Source: Chaenocephalus aceratus (lineage: Eukaryota > Chordata > Actinopteri > Perciformes > Channichthyidae). From it: a stretch of DNA of 64,000 nt. The first letter of the stretch is position 1. Every line of letters begins with the position of its first letter. The translations under genes were made by a program, and so were the position numbers. A model generated the notes under the pieces. That model did not search any database. It was not told the origin of the DNA and was given only the letters and a program-made list of their open reading frames with translations. Shown piece after piece: positions 44,314 to 55,989 of this stretch. The DNA lies in assembly GCA_023974075.1 (NCBI GenBank), contig CM043791.1:4398009-4462008 (forward strand). The letters run 5' to 3'.

Positions 44314-46153
44314 ATAACAAAGAGACACTGGGCCGGATCTGGGCCGTACCAAGCAGACGATCTGGCCCGGATCTGCCAAACGGACTCGGTCCGTTGTCCA
44401 AACGCACATCGGCCGAAACTGGATCGGATCCGCAAAACGGATCTGCGGCAGATATGAGCCAACTCCATTTCAATATGGTTCTCCGTGTTCCAGATCCGGT
44501 ACGGACCCGCGTTCCAGATGCGATACGGATCCGCTTACCAGACTACTGCCAACTTCAATTTTTGCCTTATCTTTTTTAAACACATTAAAACTTGCTAATA
44601 TTGGCTATATTTAAGTCTTCATGGAAGTGTCACCATTTCACTTTTCATCTAAAGTTAGTGGACCAGTCAAATGAAGGAGGTACATTCATAAACGTTAAGT
44701 ACTTTTCAATAGCTTAGAGCTAGGCAAGCGAAATTAAGGAGGAACTGTGTAAATGATGAATAACATGTGATGGTGTTTAACACGTCTGCAGTTTACCAAG
44801 TAAATCCTCAGATTATGTTTGGCATTAGGTAATGTGCTGTGACCATAGCAAACAAACTAACTATCATGGTGGTGGTATTTACTTCAGACTATGTTACTTT
44901 ACTCAAGGTATCAGAAACATAAAATAACAATATACAAGTCGAGATGTTTGCTGTATACGTGAACATGAAACTTTATTAAAACATAAACTGTAAACTTAAA
45001 AACAAAAACAAAACGAAACAAAAACGATAAAAGAATTAATATTGTCGATCGGGGACAGGCAGTGTATCCTGGCTTTGATGTCTCCTCTCCTGGCGGCCCC
45101 CTTCCCTGTCGCTTGCCAGGTTAAACCAGCAAATGGTATGCTTGGATATGTCTGCATCCATCGCTGCACTCGATATAGCGCATTTGCGCACTGCACCTAT
45201 TGTAAAACAAACACACAAAGTTCTTACACTGTTCTAATACTGCTAGACTGTAGTGCCATCTACAAAGAAAGGTGATTTAGCAATGGCCAACAGAGACCAT
45301 GACAGCCAGTGGGTGAATGTAATGTTAAGACATGCTGCACATGCAATGGAGACAGAGACCATAGAGGTGGCATTCAGAGTAGGCGTCAGTGGCGGACAGT
45401 CAGGGGCCTGCTAAGCCAAAATTAAGACAAATATTGCATTCATACATAATATGTTAGTTTACTGTAAATGTCTGTTTTCCTTCTCATTATCCTTCCTTCC
45501 TCGTTTTCCTTCTCGCTTTGTTTGTTAAAAAAAAAAACACTTTCCATCAGTGTTTTAAAAATAAATAAAAATGTATGAATAGTTTTAAAATAAACAAATA
45601 GTTATTGAAAGAAATTAGCTTCCTGTTCATCCCCTCTCTTCTGGGGCGATAGAACATTTCCCAGTCAATGCAGTAGAGCAGCCAATTGCTGACCGTTGCA
45701 ACACATGACAGGCACAAATTAAGCCAATCATCTAATGTGATGCCAAAAAGGCACGAGCAGTTAATCAGTCAATCACAAGCAACCGCGAATTGTACAACAG
45801 AAAGGCTTGGCTACCTTGATACTGTCACGCACACATGGAGAATACGGCCAAGGCCTGCTAGGCAGAGTTAGCATCGAAGCGTAACTGGAGGAAGGCTACA
45901 GGATGGGTAAAGGATATGTCTTACAAAATCATTTACGACACGAACATTCAACATTATTATTCATATTAGCACCTGCCAATCATTTGAGTAACACTCGATG
46001 GCGAAATTAAACAAGAATACATGCAGCGTTCTGTCGAGCAGCGCATTTGTACTAAAGATTATTTCTGCCACGCCAGGAAAAAAAAGATCAGTATCACGTT
46101 ATAACATACAAAGTGATGTTTTTCACGTTTTAACATTTTAACTTTATAACGTG
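44314..46153. other. Repeat-like DNA without a recognised gene
   Basis: 44330-44530 has repeated GGATCTG/GGATCCG words. A CAGTGGCGGACAGTCAGGGG sequence near 45390 may be a hAT terminus. Small frames such as 44996-45196 (minus) show no recognised domain. Confidence 0.3.
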
Positions 46154-46601
46154 TGTTGTGGAAATCTAGGACCCAACATGGCTGGAGAGTACAAGTCAAA
46201 GTGATCAAAACAAATAAATGGTGAATCAGACAGAGCTTGTCTTTCTAGTTATTTATTTGAAGCTTCAAATAAATGAGATACAAAAAATAGACACAGGTCT
46301 CACAGAGCATAGAATAGTCTGCGTGAGTGTGCGCAGTACAATATAGTCACAAAGCTTATATACAGCAAAGGGAGGGAAGCTCAGAAATCTGTCTTCACAC
46401 GGTATTAGACACCTGGCCTTGAGCTGTAGATAGTATAACGGTTCCCAGAGTAGGGAAGTTCTGGTGTGACTGTGTGTGAGTCTCTCAGTAGCCAAAGCAG
46501 CTCTGTGGCCTTGAAGCGCTTGGGAATAAACTCAAAGTAGAGTAGAAGGAAAAAACAGTACATCTCAGGAAATGAGAAGCATTTGGTTTAAGCATATAAG
46601 G

Positions 46602-47907
46602 CAGAGATGTTCACAAGTCTTTTTTTGCAAGTCCAAGTCAAGTCTCAAGTCTTTGGTCACGAGTCCAAGTCAAGTCTCAAGTCTTTGTGGGGTGAGACTT
46701 GATCAAGTCTCAAGTCTTTGGTCACGAGTCCAAGTCAAGTCTCAAGTCTCTAAAAAATAAAAGTCTCATGTCTCTTCTGGTTGTAATAAGCCTTCTATTG
46801 TCTGCTGCTATCCAGTCTGTTAAGAATACTGCACGGCTATATCTAAGAAATTCAAAGCACTTACTGTGTTATTATCATTCCTATATCTATTAGCATACAG
46901 TATCAGTACTGATTAGTTGTTTGTTATATGATCACTTTAAACAGGCTATTGCAATGTAATATGAGGAAAAACATCACACTTTAGCTAAATGCAAACGACT
47001 TATAAGCAAAACACTTCAGAATCAGAAATCAGTATCACAAATACTTTATTAATCCCCCGCAGGGAAACTGTTAAAAGTACTTAAAAGCGGGTAATGATTA
47101 ACGTTACAGACCTTTTGTATGCCATGTCAAGAGTTGGACGTCAACGCCACTCAACTCAAACAAGTGTGACAAGCAATTCACTAATCTTTTCAAATATTCA
47201 GTTACAAAGCTAGTAGCAAGCTAAATTAGCATTACATAGCTGATGCTGAGCTAAACATGTTTGCTAACCGTCCATGCGTTAATGTGACTGACCTCTCCGG
47301 GTGACTTTTCAAGTGCCTGATGAAATCCGACGTTGTTGCGCCAGCATCCTTGATTTTGATATTGCAGACTTTGCAGTGTGCGCTCCTTCTGTTGGTGCCG
47401 CCGGCGTTTTGTTCGAAGTGTTTGTAGTTGAACCTAATTACAAGCGGTACAGCTGCAGGTGTGCCGCCGGTCGCTATTGTGTTACTACGAGGTAGTAACA
47501 GAGGCGCGCACGCCTGCGTAATGAGCCCGGCTAAAGTAACTGGATGGCCTACCTGCCTGTCAGCCTTCCATCTGGGCACAATCTTATCTCGTGCCCTCAT
47601 TGGTCATGTGCGCGTTCGTGTGTGTTGGAGGAAGGGCTCTGTGAGGAAGTAGCAGCCTCTAGCAGATTATCTCCGGTTGTGTATTTTCAAATTCTAGCGA
47701 TCTCGAGCCGGTTTCTCTCAAATGTACCTACCCCACCTTTAATACGCCAAAAATAGAAAACACAATGATTGTTCACGAGTCCCAACACACGAGTCCAAGT
47801 CGAGTCTGAAGTCTTTTGGTCACGAGTCCAAGTCAAGTCTCAAGTCTCTGTGTGTGCGACTTAAGTGCGACTCGAGTCCGAGTCGCAGACTCGAGTCCCC
47901 ATCTCTG
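46602..47907 (-). mobile_element. BED-zinc-finger hAT element, copy 2 (1306 bp)
   Basis: It is inverted relative to 5970-7484. Its ends are CAGAGATGTTCACAAG and ...CCCCATCTCTG; 8-bp target duplications ATATAAGG are exact (46594-46601 and 47908-47915). It inserted into the ERV-2 LTR and is therefore younger than that provirus. Confidence 0.94.
47232..47600 (-). CDS. hAT transposase first exon with BED zinc finger (123 codons open)
   Basis: The frame from ATG 47600 is uninterrupted through FNYKHFEQNAGGTNRRSAHC, KVCNIKIKDAG and FIRHLKSHPER: Cys-x2-Cys and His-x3-His as in BED fingers. GAGAGGTCAGT after HPER looks like a splice donor, so the last codons of the open frame are probably intronic. 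No later exon survives, so no transposase can be made. Confidence 0.75.
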   Translation of the reverse strand: MRARDKIVPRWKADRQVGHPVTLAGLITQACAPLLLPRSNTIATGGTPAAVPLVIRFNYKHFEQNAGGTNRRSAHCKVCNIKIKDAGATTSDFIRHLKSHPERSVTLTHGRLANMFSSASAM

Positions 47908-47938
47908 ATATAAGGATATAATAAAAATGTCCACTACA

Positions 47939-47952
47939 TTCTCCCCTTTTGA
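47939..47952 (-). promoter_or_regulatory. ERV-2 polypurine tract
   Basis: On the minus strand CAAAAGGGGAGAA directly precedes the LTR start. Confidence 0.75.
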
Positions 47953-48127
47953 TCATACTTGATCAATAAAAAAACAAATGACAGGATAGACTGATATAAC
48001 ACATCAATGAATACACTCCATCGCTGGTTTAAGTAAACACATCACAAATATATCATAGAAAACTGGCTGTTTTTGTGGAGGACAGACTCCAATATAATGT
48101 AAGCATAAGAGAGGAGGGTACACATGA

Positions 48128-48847
48128 TTATATTGTAGTGTCGGAATCAGACTCTTCTGATTCTAGCTGGTCTATCTCCCTGTGGCGCAAAGGATTGTCG
48201 TGTAATGGAATAGCAGTATACTGAACGAAAGCTGAGGATACCATGCTGGAAACGCATTTCTTCAGTATTGGGATAATCAAACAGGTACAACTGATTAATA
48301 GGCCAAAAATGATCGCTTTCATGTCGGCTAACAGGTCGTTGAGATGCAGCACGGTGTCAGTGATGTTCTTGGTGGCGTCGGGAATGTAAGTGCAACAGGA
48401 GTCACCGATCACATGACACAGGCCACCCTTTGAGGCGAACAAAAGGTCAAGATCAAATTGGTGCTGCATGTTCCTAGAGGCTATTATGAATGGGGGCAAT
48501 GCCTGGAAGCCTTGCGACGTCTCGTAAGTGAGGTTCTCTAGCCGGACGTGTAAGGTATCTATTTTATGGGCATTGTTTACTGTGCCCCACCATGGGAACA
48601 GGCCGCCCATGAATTTAGCTCCAGCGGACGTCAGATCTCTTTTTACCTTGTGGTGGTCGGGGTGTTGGAACTCTGGGTAATGATGTGTCGTGTACATTAA
48701 GGACGTGAGTATAGTGACTGCTGGATTCAAATCCACTAGAGTGCATGTACCTATCCAGAGGGGAGCCAGAACTTGATAGAGCTTGTCGCCGATTCTTCTT
48801 TCTTTCAGGGGCACCGGATATTCGACAATACGAGATTTTGTAAGCAC
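48128..48847 (-). pseudogene. ERV-2 env, transmembrane subunit part
   Basis: The 239-codon frame contains a possible furin site KVKR (residues 67-70) followed by a Gly/Phe-rich fusion-peptide-like stretch, heptad-type segments, an immunosuppressive-domain-like LDLLFASKGGLC, and CHVIGDSCC (C144, C151, C152), the CX6CC motif of gamma-type Env proteins that bond SU to TM. A hydrophobic anchor lies at about 177-195, then a tail of about 44 residues. Two N-glycosylation motifs (NLT, NIT) are present. Its N-terminal part is out of frame with the upstream env part. Confidence 0.9.
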
Positions 48848-49322
48848 CGTAACTGCACGTGTTCCGTAGGATACGAGTACAACCAGTAGTAGTGCCTAGG
48901 AAAAAATAAGGTGGTGTAAGAGACGTTTTGTGGTACACTCTCTGGATGCAGAGGCTGTGTTTCATCCCTCTCAAATGACTAGGGTGCACATGGCTGACGG
49001 GTTGGTACTTTGCGTATGTGGTATCAAACGTAGATACACGCAAAGGGGAGTTAGACCGATTACTGCATGGTGGGGGAAGCTGCCTAGCATAACGCCACTC
49101 GGTTACGCGGTCTTCACCCTTGATGGGCCTTGTCAGAGCCATAAACGCGCAGAGGTGTTCAACCTGGGTCAGAGAGCGCGGACGAACTGGCACAGATATT
49201 GATGAGTCCTGGGGGAAAAGGGTGCATGCATAACATGACCCATTTTGTCCTGCGGCCTGCAAGAATGATCTCAGAGTGTGCCACCAGACGTTACCGGTGA
49301 TCCCACTACTGGTCTGACCCAC
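48845..49322 (-). pseudogene. ERV-2 env, middle (surface) part, shifted frame
   Basis: The frame ending upstream of 48845 carries SSGITGNVWWHTLRSFLQAA and NGSCYACTLFPQD, a Cys-x2-Cys motif preceded by a Trp pair, like the SU CxxC region of gamma-type Env. It is shifted relative to both neighbouring env parts, at about 49271-49300 and about 48840-48880. Confidence 0.75.
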
Positions 49323-50083
49323 ATCAATGTTGCTATGGTCGTTATTATGCCTATGTATAGATTAAATGTAGATGTATCTATGGATGTCAACAGTTGCGTC
49401 AAAGGTTGCTTACGCTTTTCGGGGGTCCGAGTCTTGGGCGCGATGTCTATGTAAAATGTGCCACACGGGTCGGCGCCGGATACATACATACAGACAACAA
49501 AATAACCCTTGTCTGATATCTGGGCAGCCTGTAGTTGCAACAGGATAACGGGGCTCGATGAATTGACCTTGGAGATAGACAATCTCCCTTTGATGTTTGT
49601 TTTGTCGTCCCATAAGGTATAACCCCAATCGGTGTGCGCGGTGGTCCATAAAACAAAAGCCCAGTCCCCCGAGCAGTGAGTGGCGGTGTGACTGTCACTC
49701 TCGACATAGCAAATGTAGGCGTCTGCCCCCCCCAGTTTCTTAGGGTCGGGGCAATGCATGTAGTCGCACGGGTCTAACTGCACTGTGCTATCTTCCCCAT
49801 CCCTTAGAGTAATGTTACCAATCCCTGTCTTGACCAGCCCCTCGACCCATATGGTTCGCCCTGCTTTCCCCATGTACCTCTTAGATACCTCGATTTTGGC
49901 TGACATGCTGTATGCTGACCATGGATACATAAAATATAGAACTAGTCCTAACACAACTATCATGGCAAGTATCCAGAGGAACCATTCTATGAGTGTCCAG
50001 GCTCTCCAGTAGTATTCACATTGCTCACGGTTGCGTTGTCGTCTCTCCAGCCGAGCCCTCATCACGAGGGGGAAATGTTCCAT
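49271..50083 (-). pseudogene. ERV-2 env, N-terminal part with signal anchor
   Basis: The likely start is ATG 50083 (MEHFPLVMRARLERRQ); the frame is open further upstream to 50275 but that part lies in a minisatellite. A basic ~30-residue leader precedes a strong hydrophobic segment (WFLWILAMIVVLGLVLYFMY, about residues 33-52). The ectodomain has several Cys residues (CDYMHCPDP, YICYVE, CSGDW) and N-glycosylation motifs. This long cytoplasmic-leader layout is unusual for simple gamma-type Env signal peptides. Confidence 0.75.
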
Positions 50084-50249
50084 GGTGTGTGTGAGTGTAT
50101 TCTCTCGGTCGATTTCGTGACACGGACAGTCAGACTCCGCACACCGATAACACAAACGAGGAACCAGAGAGCATATGGAACCGCTCAGCTGACACTCGCT
50201 CGTGACACCTTGTGTGTAGTGTGTTTTGGTGTATGTAGTGCAAGTGTGG

Positions 50250-50402
50250 TGCTGGTGGTGACTAGGACGCGTCACTTGTTGTCATCTCCTGTTGGTGACT
50301 TGGACACGTCACTTGTTGTCATCTGTTGGTGACTTGGACACGTCACTTGTTGTCGTCATCTGTTGGTGACTTGGACACGTCACTTGTTGTCATCTGTTGG
50401 AC
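50250..50402 (-). repeat. ~37-bp minisatellite, four units
   Basis: The unit GGTGACTTGGACACGTCACT followed by TGTTGTCATCTGTT is repeated about four times with small length changes. It lies between env and the inserted block, and similar sequence resumes at 54958. Confidence 0.9.
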
Positions 50403-51989
50403 TACCTATGTTGCAAATGTATTATCTTTTCAATTTACACACGGCATCTACAGATGTAGCGCTTCGTTTCAGACGCCTACCCGTGCGGGTCCGTGATCGG
50501 CACGGGGTGGGCCCCTGCTGATAAGGAAAATCCCCCCCGCAGGACTTGAAACGCCCCCTTGATAAATACATTTAATTATAATGAAACCAGCTGCAATGGA
50601 TCATGGATCCACCAGGGGGAGCCGTGAAAAGCTGCCACACTGAAACTCATGTGAAATAAACAGCTGATCTACAGGTATCTGATATAGCGGATATTTGTTA
50701 ACATCCATATATGTCACGGATAGGATCATATTCTGTGCTTAAGTAAGAGACATGTAATCATTTACTAAACATCACCATGTTTTTATTTAACAAAATAATG
50801 TTTAATTCACGTTGGCGTAAGTACAAAACCATCGCTATGTTTTTAGATCAGGAAATGCATCCAGGGTCAAACAAACGATGTTCGATCGTCATCCTCGCAT
50901 TCATTTAATGTATCATATGTTCGCGAGTTGAAATGAATGCACTAAATTTAATCCACGTGAGTTTACAACAACAACAATAATCGCTTTTTTTTATATCACA
51001 TCCGACGGAGGAAAATGCAGCGGCTCTCACTACCGATCACCCTAATCCCACGGCCAAACAATAATATGTACAGTGTTCATAGTTTACTGTATTATTATTT
51101 TCTAATATTACTGCTATAATAATCACACATTGAGTTGTTGAAATCAGACCGTCGTTTTTTTTAAACGCTCTGAATGAAACGGCAGCTCTCAGGTGATCAG
51201 CTGTGTGTTTACACAATAAAATATGCATAGTAATTTAATACCTTCCAACACACATTGTAAGAACAGTTCTGTTTCATATGAGTGTTGAGAGCTGTATCCA
51301 CAAATCTACTAATTTGCCCTCAGTGCACCAGATTGATGCATTTAACTTCAATTTAAAAAAAAACATCTTCTGTTGTAACAACAATAACATTATAAATAGT
51401 AACATAGCATGGTATTGCACATTTACTGTAGCTTTGAGTGTTACTGGCCTGAGATTTTTTATTACATGAATGAAGGTGACTGAGGCTTTTTAATATAGAC
51501 TTTTCAGTGTCCCACATTTTGCACAGAACTGTCCCACATTAGGACAACAGATTGTCTGAGACAACTTGGCACTAAGAGTACTAATATGTCTACCATTTAT
51601 TTTATGAGTTTAATATCTGCATGTTCTCTTTTGGTTTGATTAGGACACATCCTGGGGATTTCAGAATGTTACTGGATTTTTGATTTATTGTATCGGCTTC
51701 ATGTCGCAATATATTCCCGAAGTCTGAAATGCAAAAATGTTCCACATTAGGGCAATTCACCCTACATTTAATCATTTTGTTTATTTTTAACGAAATCAAT
51801 GTGGTTTAATCCATCATGAAATTAATATAGGCTATTTGCTTAGTACATATCTGACATTAACGATTAACACACTGTTCATACTGCTCACAGGCTGTTATCT
51901 AGTGTATTCATACCCCTCACTGTTTATTCATCATTCAATTCATTATATATTTTATTCTGTAGATTGTGACCATTACATTTCACTTTACT

Positions 51990-52085
51990 GCTTGTTGCAC
52001 CTGGTTAGAAGCTAAACTGCATTTCGTTGTCTCAGTAGGCCTACCTGTAATCTGTGCAATAACAATAAAGTTGAATCTAATCTTG
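51990..52085 (+). mobile_element. LINE 3' tail
   Basis: It has the words GCATTTCGTTGTCTCAG and CAATAACAATAAAGTTGAAT, followed by CTAATCT, a common 3' end of fish LINEs. Confidence 0.6.
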
Positions 52086-53394
52086 AGCAGGAACTAATGT
52101 AGGCTATTTACTTAGTACATATCTGACATTAACGATTAAACACGTTTGTGCATTCTTTATGAATGCAAACCGAGTCATTTTGTTTATTTTTAACGAAATA
52201 AATGTGATTTAATCCACATAATTTACTGTGTTAATTGTTTACTGTACAGTAGTATTGTTTAACTTGAAGGTGCCTGATGTGAACATTTCCAGAATGTATT
52301 GTCTTCACTTTTTAAATGCCTCTGTGATGTGCTGCAGACCATACAGTTCACCAGCCCAACCCCCCATGTGTCCTATGTATGTTGGGGACCCTTTGTTTAA
52401 AACTAATTGGCCATCGGAATGTGTGTCACATTCCACAGCTCTCCCCCCCCCCCTCCTGTGATCCCCCGCACACAGAGAGGGAGATCGCTCTTCTGAAGAG
52501 AGCGGAAATAATGATATTGCAAGTTAGAAACGTAAAATGCATTTTGACAGACACTTGGGGGAAATATGCTGCATTTTGAATGTCCGATAGTCCATCATTA
52601 ACACCTTAGTCCGTCTCGTCTCATCAACGAAAACTAAATATACATGACATACTTTGTTTTAGTAGATTTCGCATGAGAGCAAAAGGAGAATATCCGTGTG
52701 TAAGAGTGAAAATGTATGTATGTAAAATGAGAATATATGTGTGTAAGAGTGAAAATATGCTGCATTTTGAATGTCCGATAGTCCACCATTTCCACCGGAA
52801 ATATCAAACATTTAATAAAAGTGAAAAACAATGAACAAGACAACGTATTCATCATAATTAATTATATTTATTTCGTTTGGATGTAGGATTTTTGACTTTG
52901 TTTAGAGCAGTGATCTTCTACTATATGAACATTTTGGACCCAAAATCACAAAAAAAACGTAAAAACAGATTTTGAAAATTATTTTATTTTTCATAACACA
53001 AACATACACAACGAAACCATTTAAAAGCTGGAAATTATACATGGGATGTGACTATGATAATGTGAAAGTTTGATTGAGGTAGCATGGGATTTCATTCTGA
53101 TAAGCAAAAGTGTTATTATAAAATATAATACAATATATATATATATATATACCACATTATTGTACAAAAATCAGTTTTTTCTGTCTTTATCTGTGCCACG
53201 CTTCAAAGCGGTTTCTGGTCAACTACGACACAGAGGGCAACATCACAGATTCCTCCTCCTCCATGTCAAAAAACAAGCTTAAAGCTTGACTCACGTTCAG
53301 AGTTCTCTTCATCATAGTGAGTCTTTCAAAACTCTAATCTATCTAACTATATCTAAATTCTCAATGTTTGTCTGTCACTTTACTTCAATCGCAG

Positions 53395-53525
53395 TCTCCC
53401 GCAGCCTCTCTTCGTCTCCCGCCGCCTGTCTTCGTATATCTTCGTCTCTCTCCATTTCCCGCCGTCTCTCTTCGGTTCCCGCCGTCCCTCTTCGTCTCTT
53501 TTCATCTCGTTTCGTATCACTCTGT
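53395..53525 (+). repeat. Imperfect short tandem repeat (TCTCTTCGTCTCCCGCCG-like)
   Basis: About six degenerate 18-22-bp units rich in CTTCG and CCGCC are visible. Confidence 0.7.
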
Positions 53526-53558
53526 TTAACTGATTACCTCATCCCCTCCCTGGTAAAT

Positions 53559-53989
53559 ACATCCTGTTGAGCAGAATCTACAGTTTCCAGTATTTTCCGT
53601 TTCGTAAATTGATAAAATACGGCGAAGATATTAAAATATGTGCTTCCATTATTCATACTTCTGAATATATCTGTATTAACTTTATATCATCGTATGTCCG
53701 TGTTTATTGGGTATTTTTGCATGAAACAAAGACTGGCATATAGTTTCAAGCCAGTACTTTCGACAGAAATACACATATACATCCTGTTGAGCAGGATCTA
53801 CAGTTTCCAGTATTTTCCGTTTCGTAAAATGATCAAATGCGGCGAAGATATTCAAATATGTGCTTCCATATTTCATACTTTTGAAATGTATTAACTTTAT
53901 ATCATCGTATCTCCGTGTTTACTGGGTCTTTTTGCATGAAACAAAGACTGGGATATAGTTTCAAGCCAGTACTTTCGACAGAAACACAC
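53559..53989 (+). repeat. ~220-bp tandem duplication
   Basis: Units 53559-53778 and 53779-53989 both start ACATCCTGTTGAGCAG and end near CAGTACTTTCGACAGAAA. The second unit has a short deletion and several substitutions. Confidence 0.93.
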
Positions 53990-54387
53990 GGCAATGTTGT
54001 CCGGACTGTTGTTTTTATGCGGCACCGGCTTGAACAGGTCATGTGATCTGATCACGCCGGCGTGACGGTCGACTCCAAAGGGTTCATATTAAATACATAT
54101 AAGTATTTTTACAACTTGTATTTAGAAATACTCTGTTGTAATTATTGATGCATACATGTGTTCATCCATTTAATGTGGCATCTGCTATAATGGGGTTAAT
54201 GTATGATATTACTTAATAATACAATACATTATAATATATGATATGATAATTACATTTTAGTTTTATTCATTTCTTATTTCATAGTTTCTCATTATTATTA
54301 TTTTATCGCTCATCTTATTTTTGATTTTATTAATCTGTGTGAATCTGTGCTGTCCTGTTTTTCACTCTCACCCTGTTGCTGTTTGAA

Positions 54388-54436
54388 CTACTGAATTTCC
54401 CCACGGGATTAATAAAGGTCCATCTTATCTTATCTT
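54388..54436 (+). mobile_element. LINE 3' tail (Rex3/L2-like)
   Basis: CCACGGGATTAATAAAGG and CATCTTATCTTATCTT form a frequent LINE 3' terminus in fish. Confidence 0.6.
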
Positions 54437-54689
54437 AATGTATAAGTTTATTTACTTCAATCTACAATATTACAAGAAATATACTGCATAAAGCAAACTA
54501 TATACTTTAATTTGATCTAAAAATATTGTGTTTCTACAACGCCCATTGTGTATTTTGTGAATGAAGCGCCATCTCATGGTTAAATCCTGTAATTGAACAA
54601 ATGGGGAAATTGGGCAACGCCCTCTAGCAATTTGGAAACACCCCCAGCCACTGGCATCCGCTGGGACTTTTGACTGGGAACACACCCAT

Positions 54690-54957
54690 TTGAGTCTGAT
54701 CTGGAGTGCTACATCTGTATTGTACGTCTGTCCGTCCTGGGAGAGGGATCCCTCCTCTGTTGCTCTCCCTGAGGTTTCTCCCATTTTCCCCTTTAAACTG
54801 GGTTTTCTTCGGAAGTTTTTCCTTGTACGATGTGAGGGTCTAAGGACAGAGGGTGTCGTATTGTCATACTGATATTCTGTACACACTGTGAAGACCACTG
54901 AGACAAATGTAACATTTGTGATATTGGGCTATATAAATAAACATTGATTGATTGATT
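54690..54957 (+). mobile_element. L2-like LINE 3' end with (ATTG)n tail
   Basis: The fragment includes GGGAGAGGGATCCCTCCTC, TTTCTTCGGAAGTTTTTCC, GGGTCTAAGGACAGAGG and GGGCTATATAAATAAACATT ending in ATTGATTGATTGA, the standard 3' end of L2/Maui-type fish LINEs. It is 5'-truncated. The ERV-2 integrase region resumes directly after it. Confidence 0.85.
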
Positions 54958-54976
54958 GACTTGTTGTCGTCTGCTT

Positions 54977-55483
54977 CTACCGTTTCTCCTTTCCTGTGAC
55001 TACGACCTTGCAGTGGCTGGCGTTGACCCACGTAGCTCCCTCGGCGACCTTGACCGCTGTCTGGGTGACGAGAAGCACCTGGTAGGGACCTTGCCAATGA
55101 TTGGATTTCCAGCTCTTTCTCCGGAAATCCTTGATCAGCACGAAATCGCCGGGTTGAAAGCGGTGAAGCGGACCAGTGGCAGGGGTAGGCAAGGCTGCGG
55201 CTACCTGACGTCGGATGTCTGCTAAAGTGGATGATAGGTTAACACAATATGACAACATAGCATCCTCACACAAAGTTGTGGAGGGAAGAGGACATCCTGG
55301 AGCCTTGAGTCCAATCTGTGGAGGAGCCCCAAAAAGGATTTCAAATGGGCTGAGTTGACTCCGTGTTCTTTTCCGCATCCGCATGTACATCAGCACAATG
55401 GGCAGAGCTTGTGTCCATGACAGACCTGTGTCTGCACAGCATTTTGCTAGTTTGTTTTTTATTGTGCCGTTCTCTCTTTCCAC
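54977..55483 (-). pseudogene. ERV-2 integrase C-terminal part
   Basis: From ATG 55483 the frame runs from ERENGTIKNKLAK (the region of the DDE glutamate) through QLSPFEILFGAPPQ to a basic C-terminal fold with FQPGDFVLIKDFRRKSW and WQGPYQVLLVT. This matches the C-terminal domain of gamma/epsilon-type integrases. A stop at about 55496 separates it from the core. Confidence 0.88.
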
Positions 55484-55495
55484 CCCACCCCCACT

Positions 55496-55948
55496 CTATG
55501 GATGATAAGCACAATGCTTTCTGATGTCCATGCCCATGTATTCTCCTATCTGCGTAATGGCCTCATTAGCTAAATGTGAACCGTTGTCACTAGAAATTTT
55601 GTCTGGTAGTCCCCATCTAGGAATGATTTCCCTCAGTAGTGCCTTTTCCACAGCATTTGCTGTCTGTGCTTTTACTGGGAAAGCTTCAACCCATTTGGAC
55701 CACATGTCGACCACCACTAGACAGTGCTTCTTACCCTCTGATGGGCTAAGCTCAATGAAATCCAGCATTAGGTGCTCAAATGGCCTGGTGGGAGGTGGAT
55801 GTGCTCTGGGTCCTGTAACCTTTACTGGTCTACCAGAATTTTGCATAATGCAAATTAGGCATGCTTCACAGTGCTTTTGAGCTGTTACTGTGAACCCCCT
55901 TGTGAACCACTCCTGATTGATAGACTCTAACATCCCTCCTTTTGACAC
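55496..55948 (-). pseudogene. ERV-2 integrase finger and core
   Basis: CEACLIC is the second half of the HHCC finger. HLMLDFIELSPSEGKKHCLV and VDMWSKWVEAFPVKA give the first catalytic Asp, and ISSDNGSHLANEA the second. The frame ends at CAYHP just before the glutamate. The first half of the finger lies in another frame upstream. Confidence 0.88.
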
Positions 55949-55989
55949 ATAGCTTAGCGAAATGAGGGAAAAAATGTCTTGGAAGACAT

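Larger units (their letters stand above)
46154..47938 (-). repeat. ERV-2 3' LTR, interrupted by a hAT
   Basis: On the minus strand it starts TGTAGTGGACATTTTTATT (47938) after a polypurine tract and ends GATTTCCACAACA (46154). A TATATAA box (minus, near 46360) and an AATAAA signal (minus, near 46250) are present. Without the hAT and its duplication the LTR is about 471 bp. Confidence 0.7.
50405..54957. other. Inserted block inside ERV-2: several LINE tails and repeats
   Basis: This ~4.55-kb block has no retroviral coding. It holds a short copy of the CAGAGGCGG-hAT interior (about 51315-51370), LINE-type 3' tails (51990-52085 and 54388-54436), tandem repeats (53395-53525, 53559-53989) and an L2-like 3' end at its right border. 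The stretches 51768-51870 and 52103-52215 share parts (ATATCTGACATTAACGATTA; GTTTATTTTTAACGAAAT). The rest is AT-rich and unassigned. Confidence 0.5.

Noticed and set aside
50250..50402. Possible CRISPR-like array
   Set aside because: Units are directly adjacent without unique spacers, in an animal genome, so this is a minisatellite.
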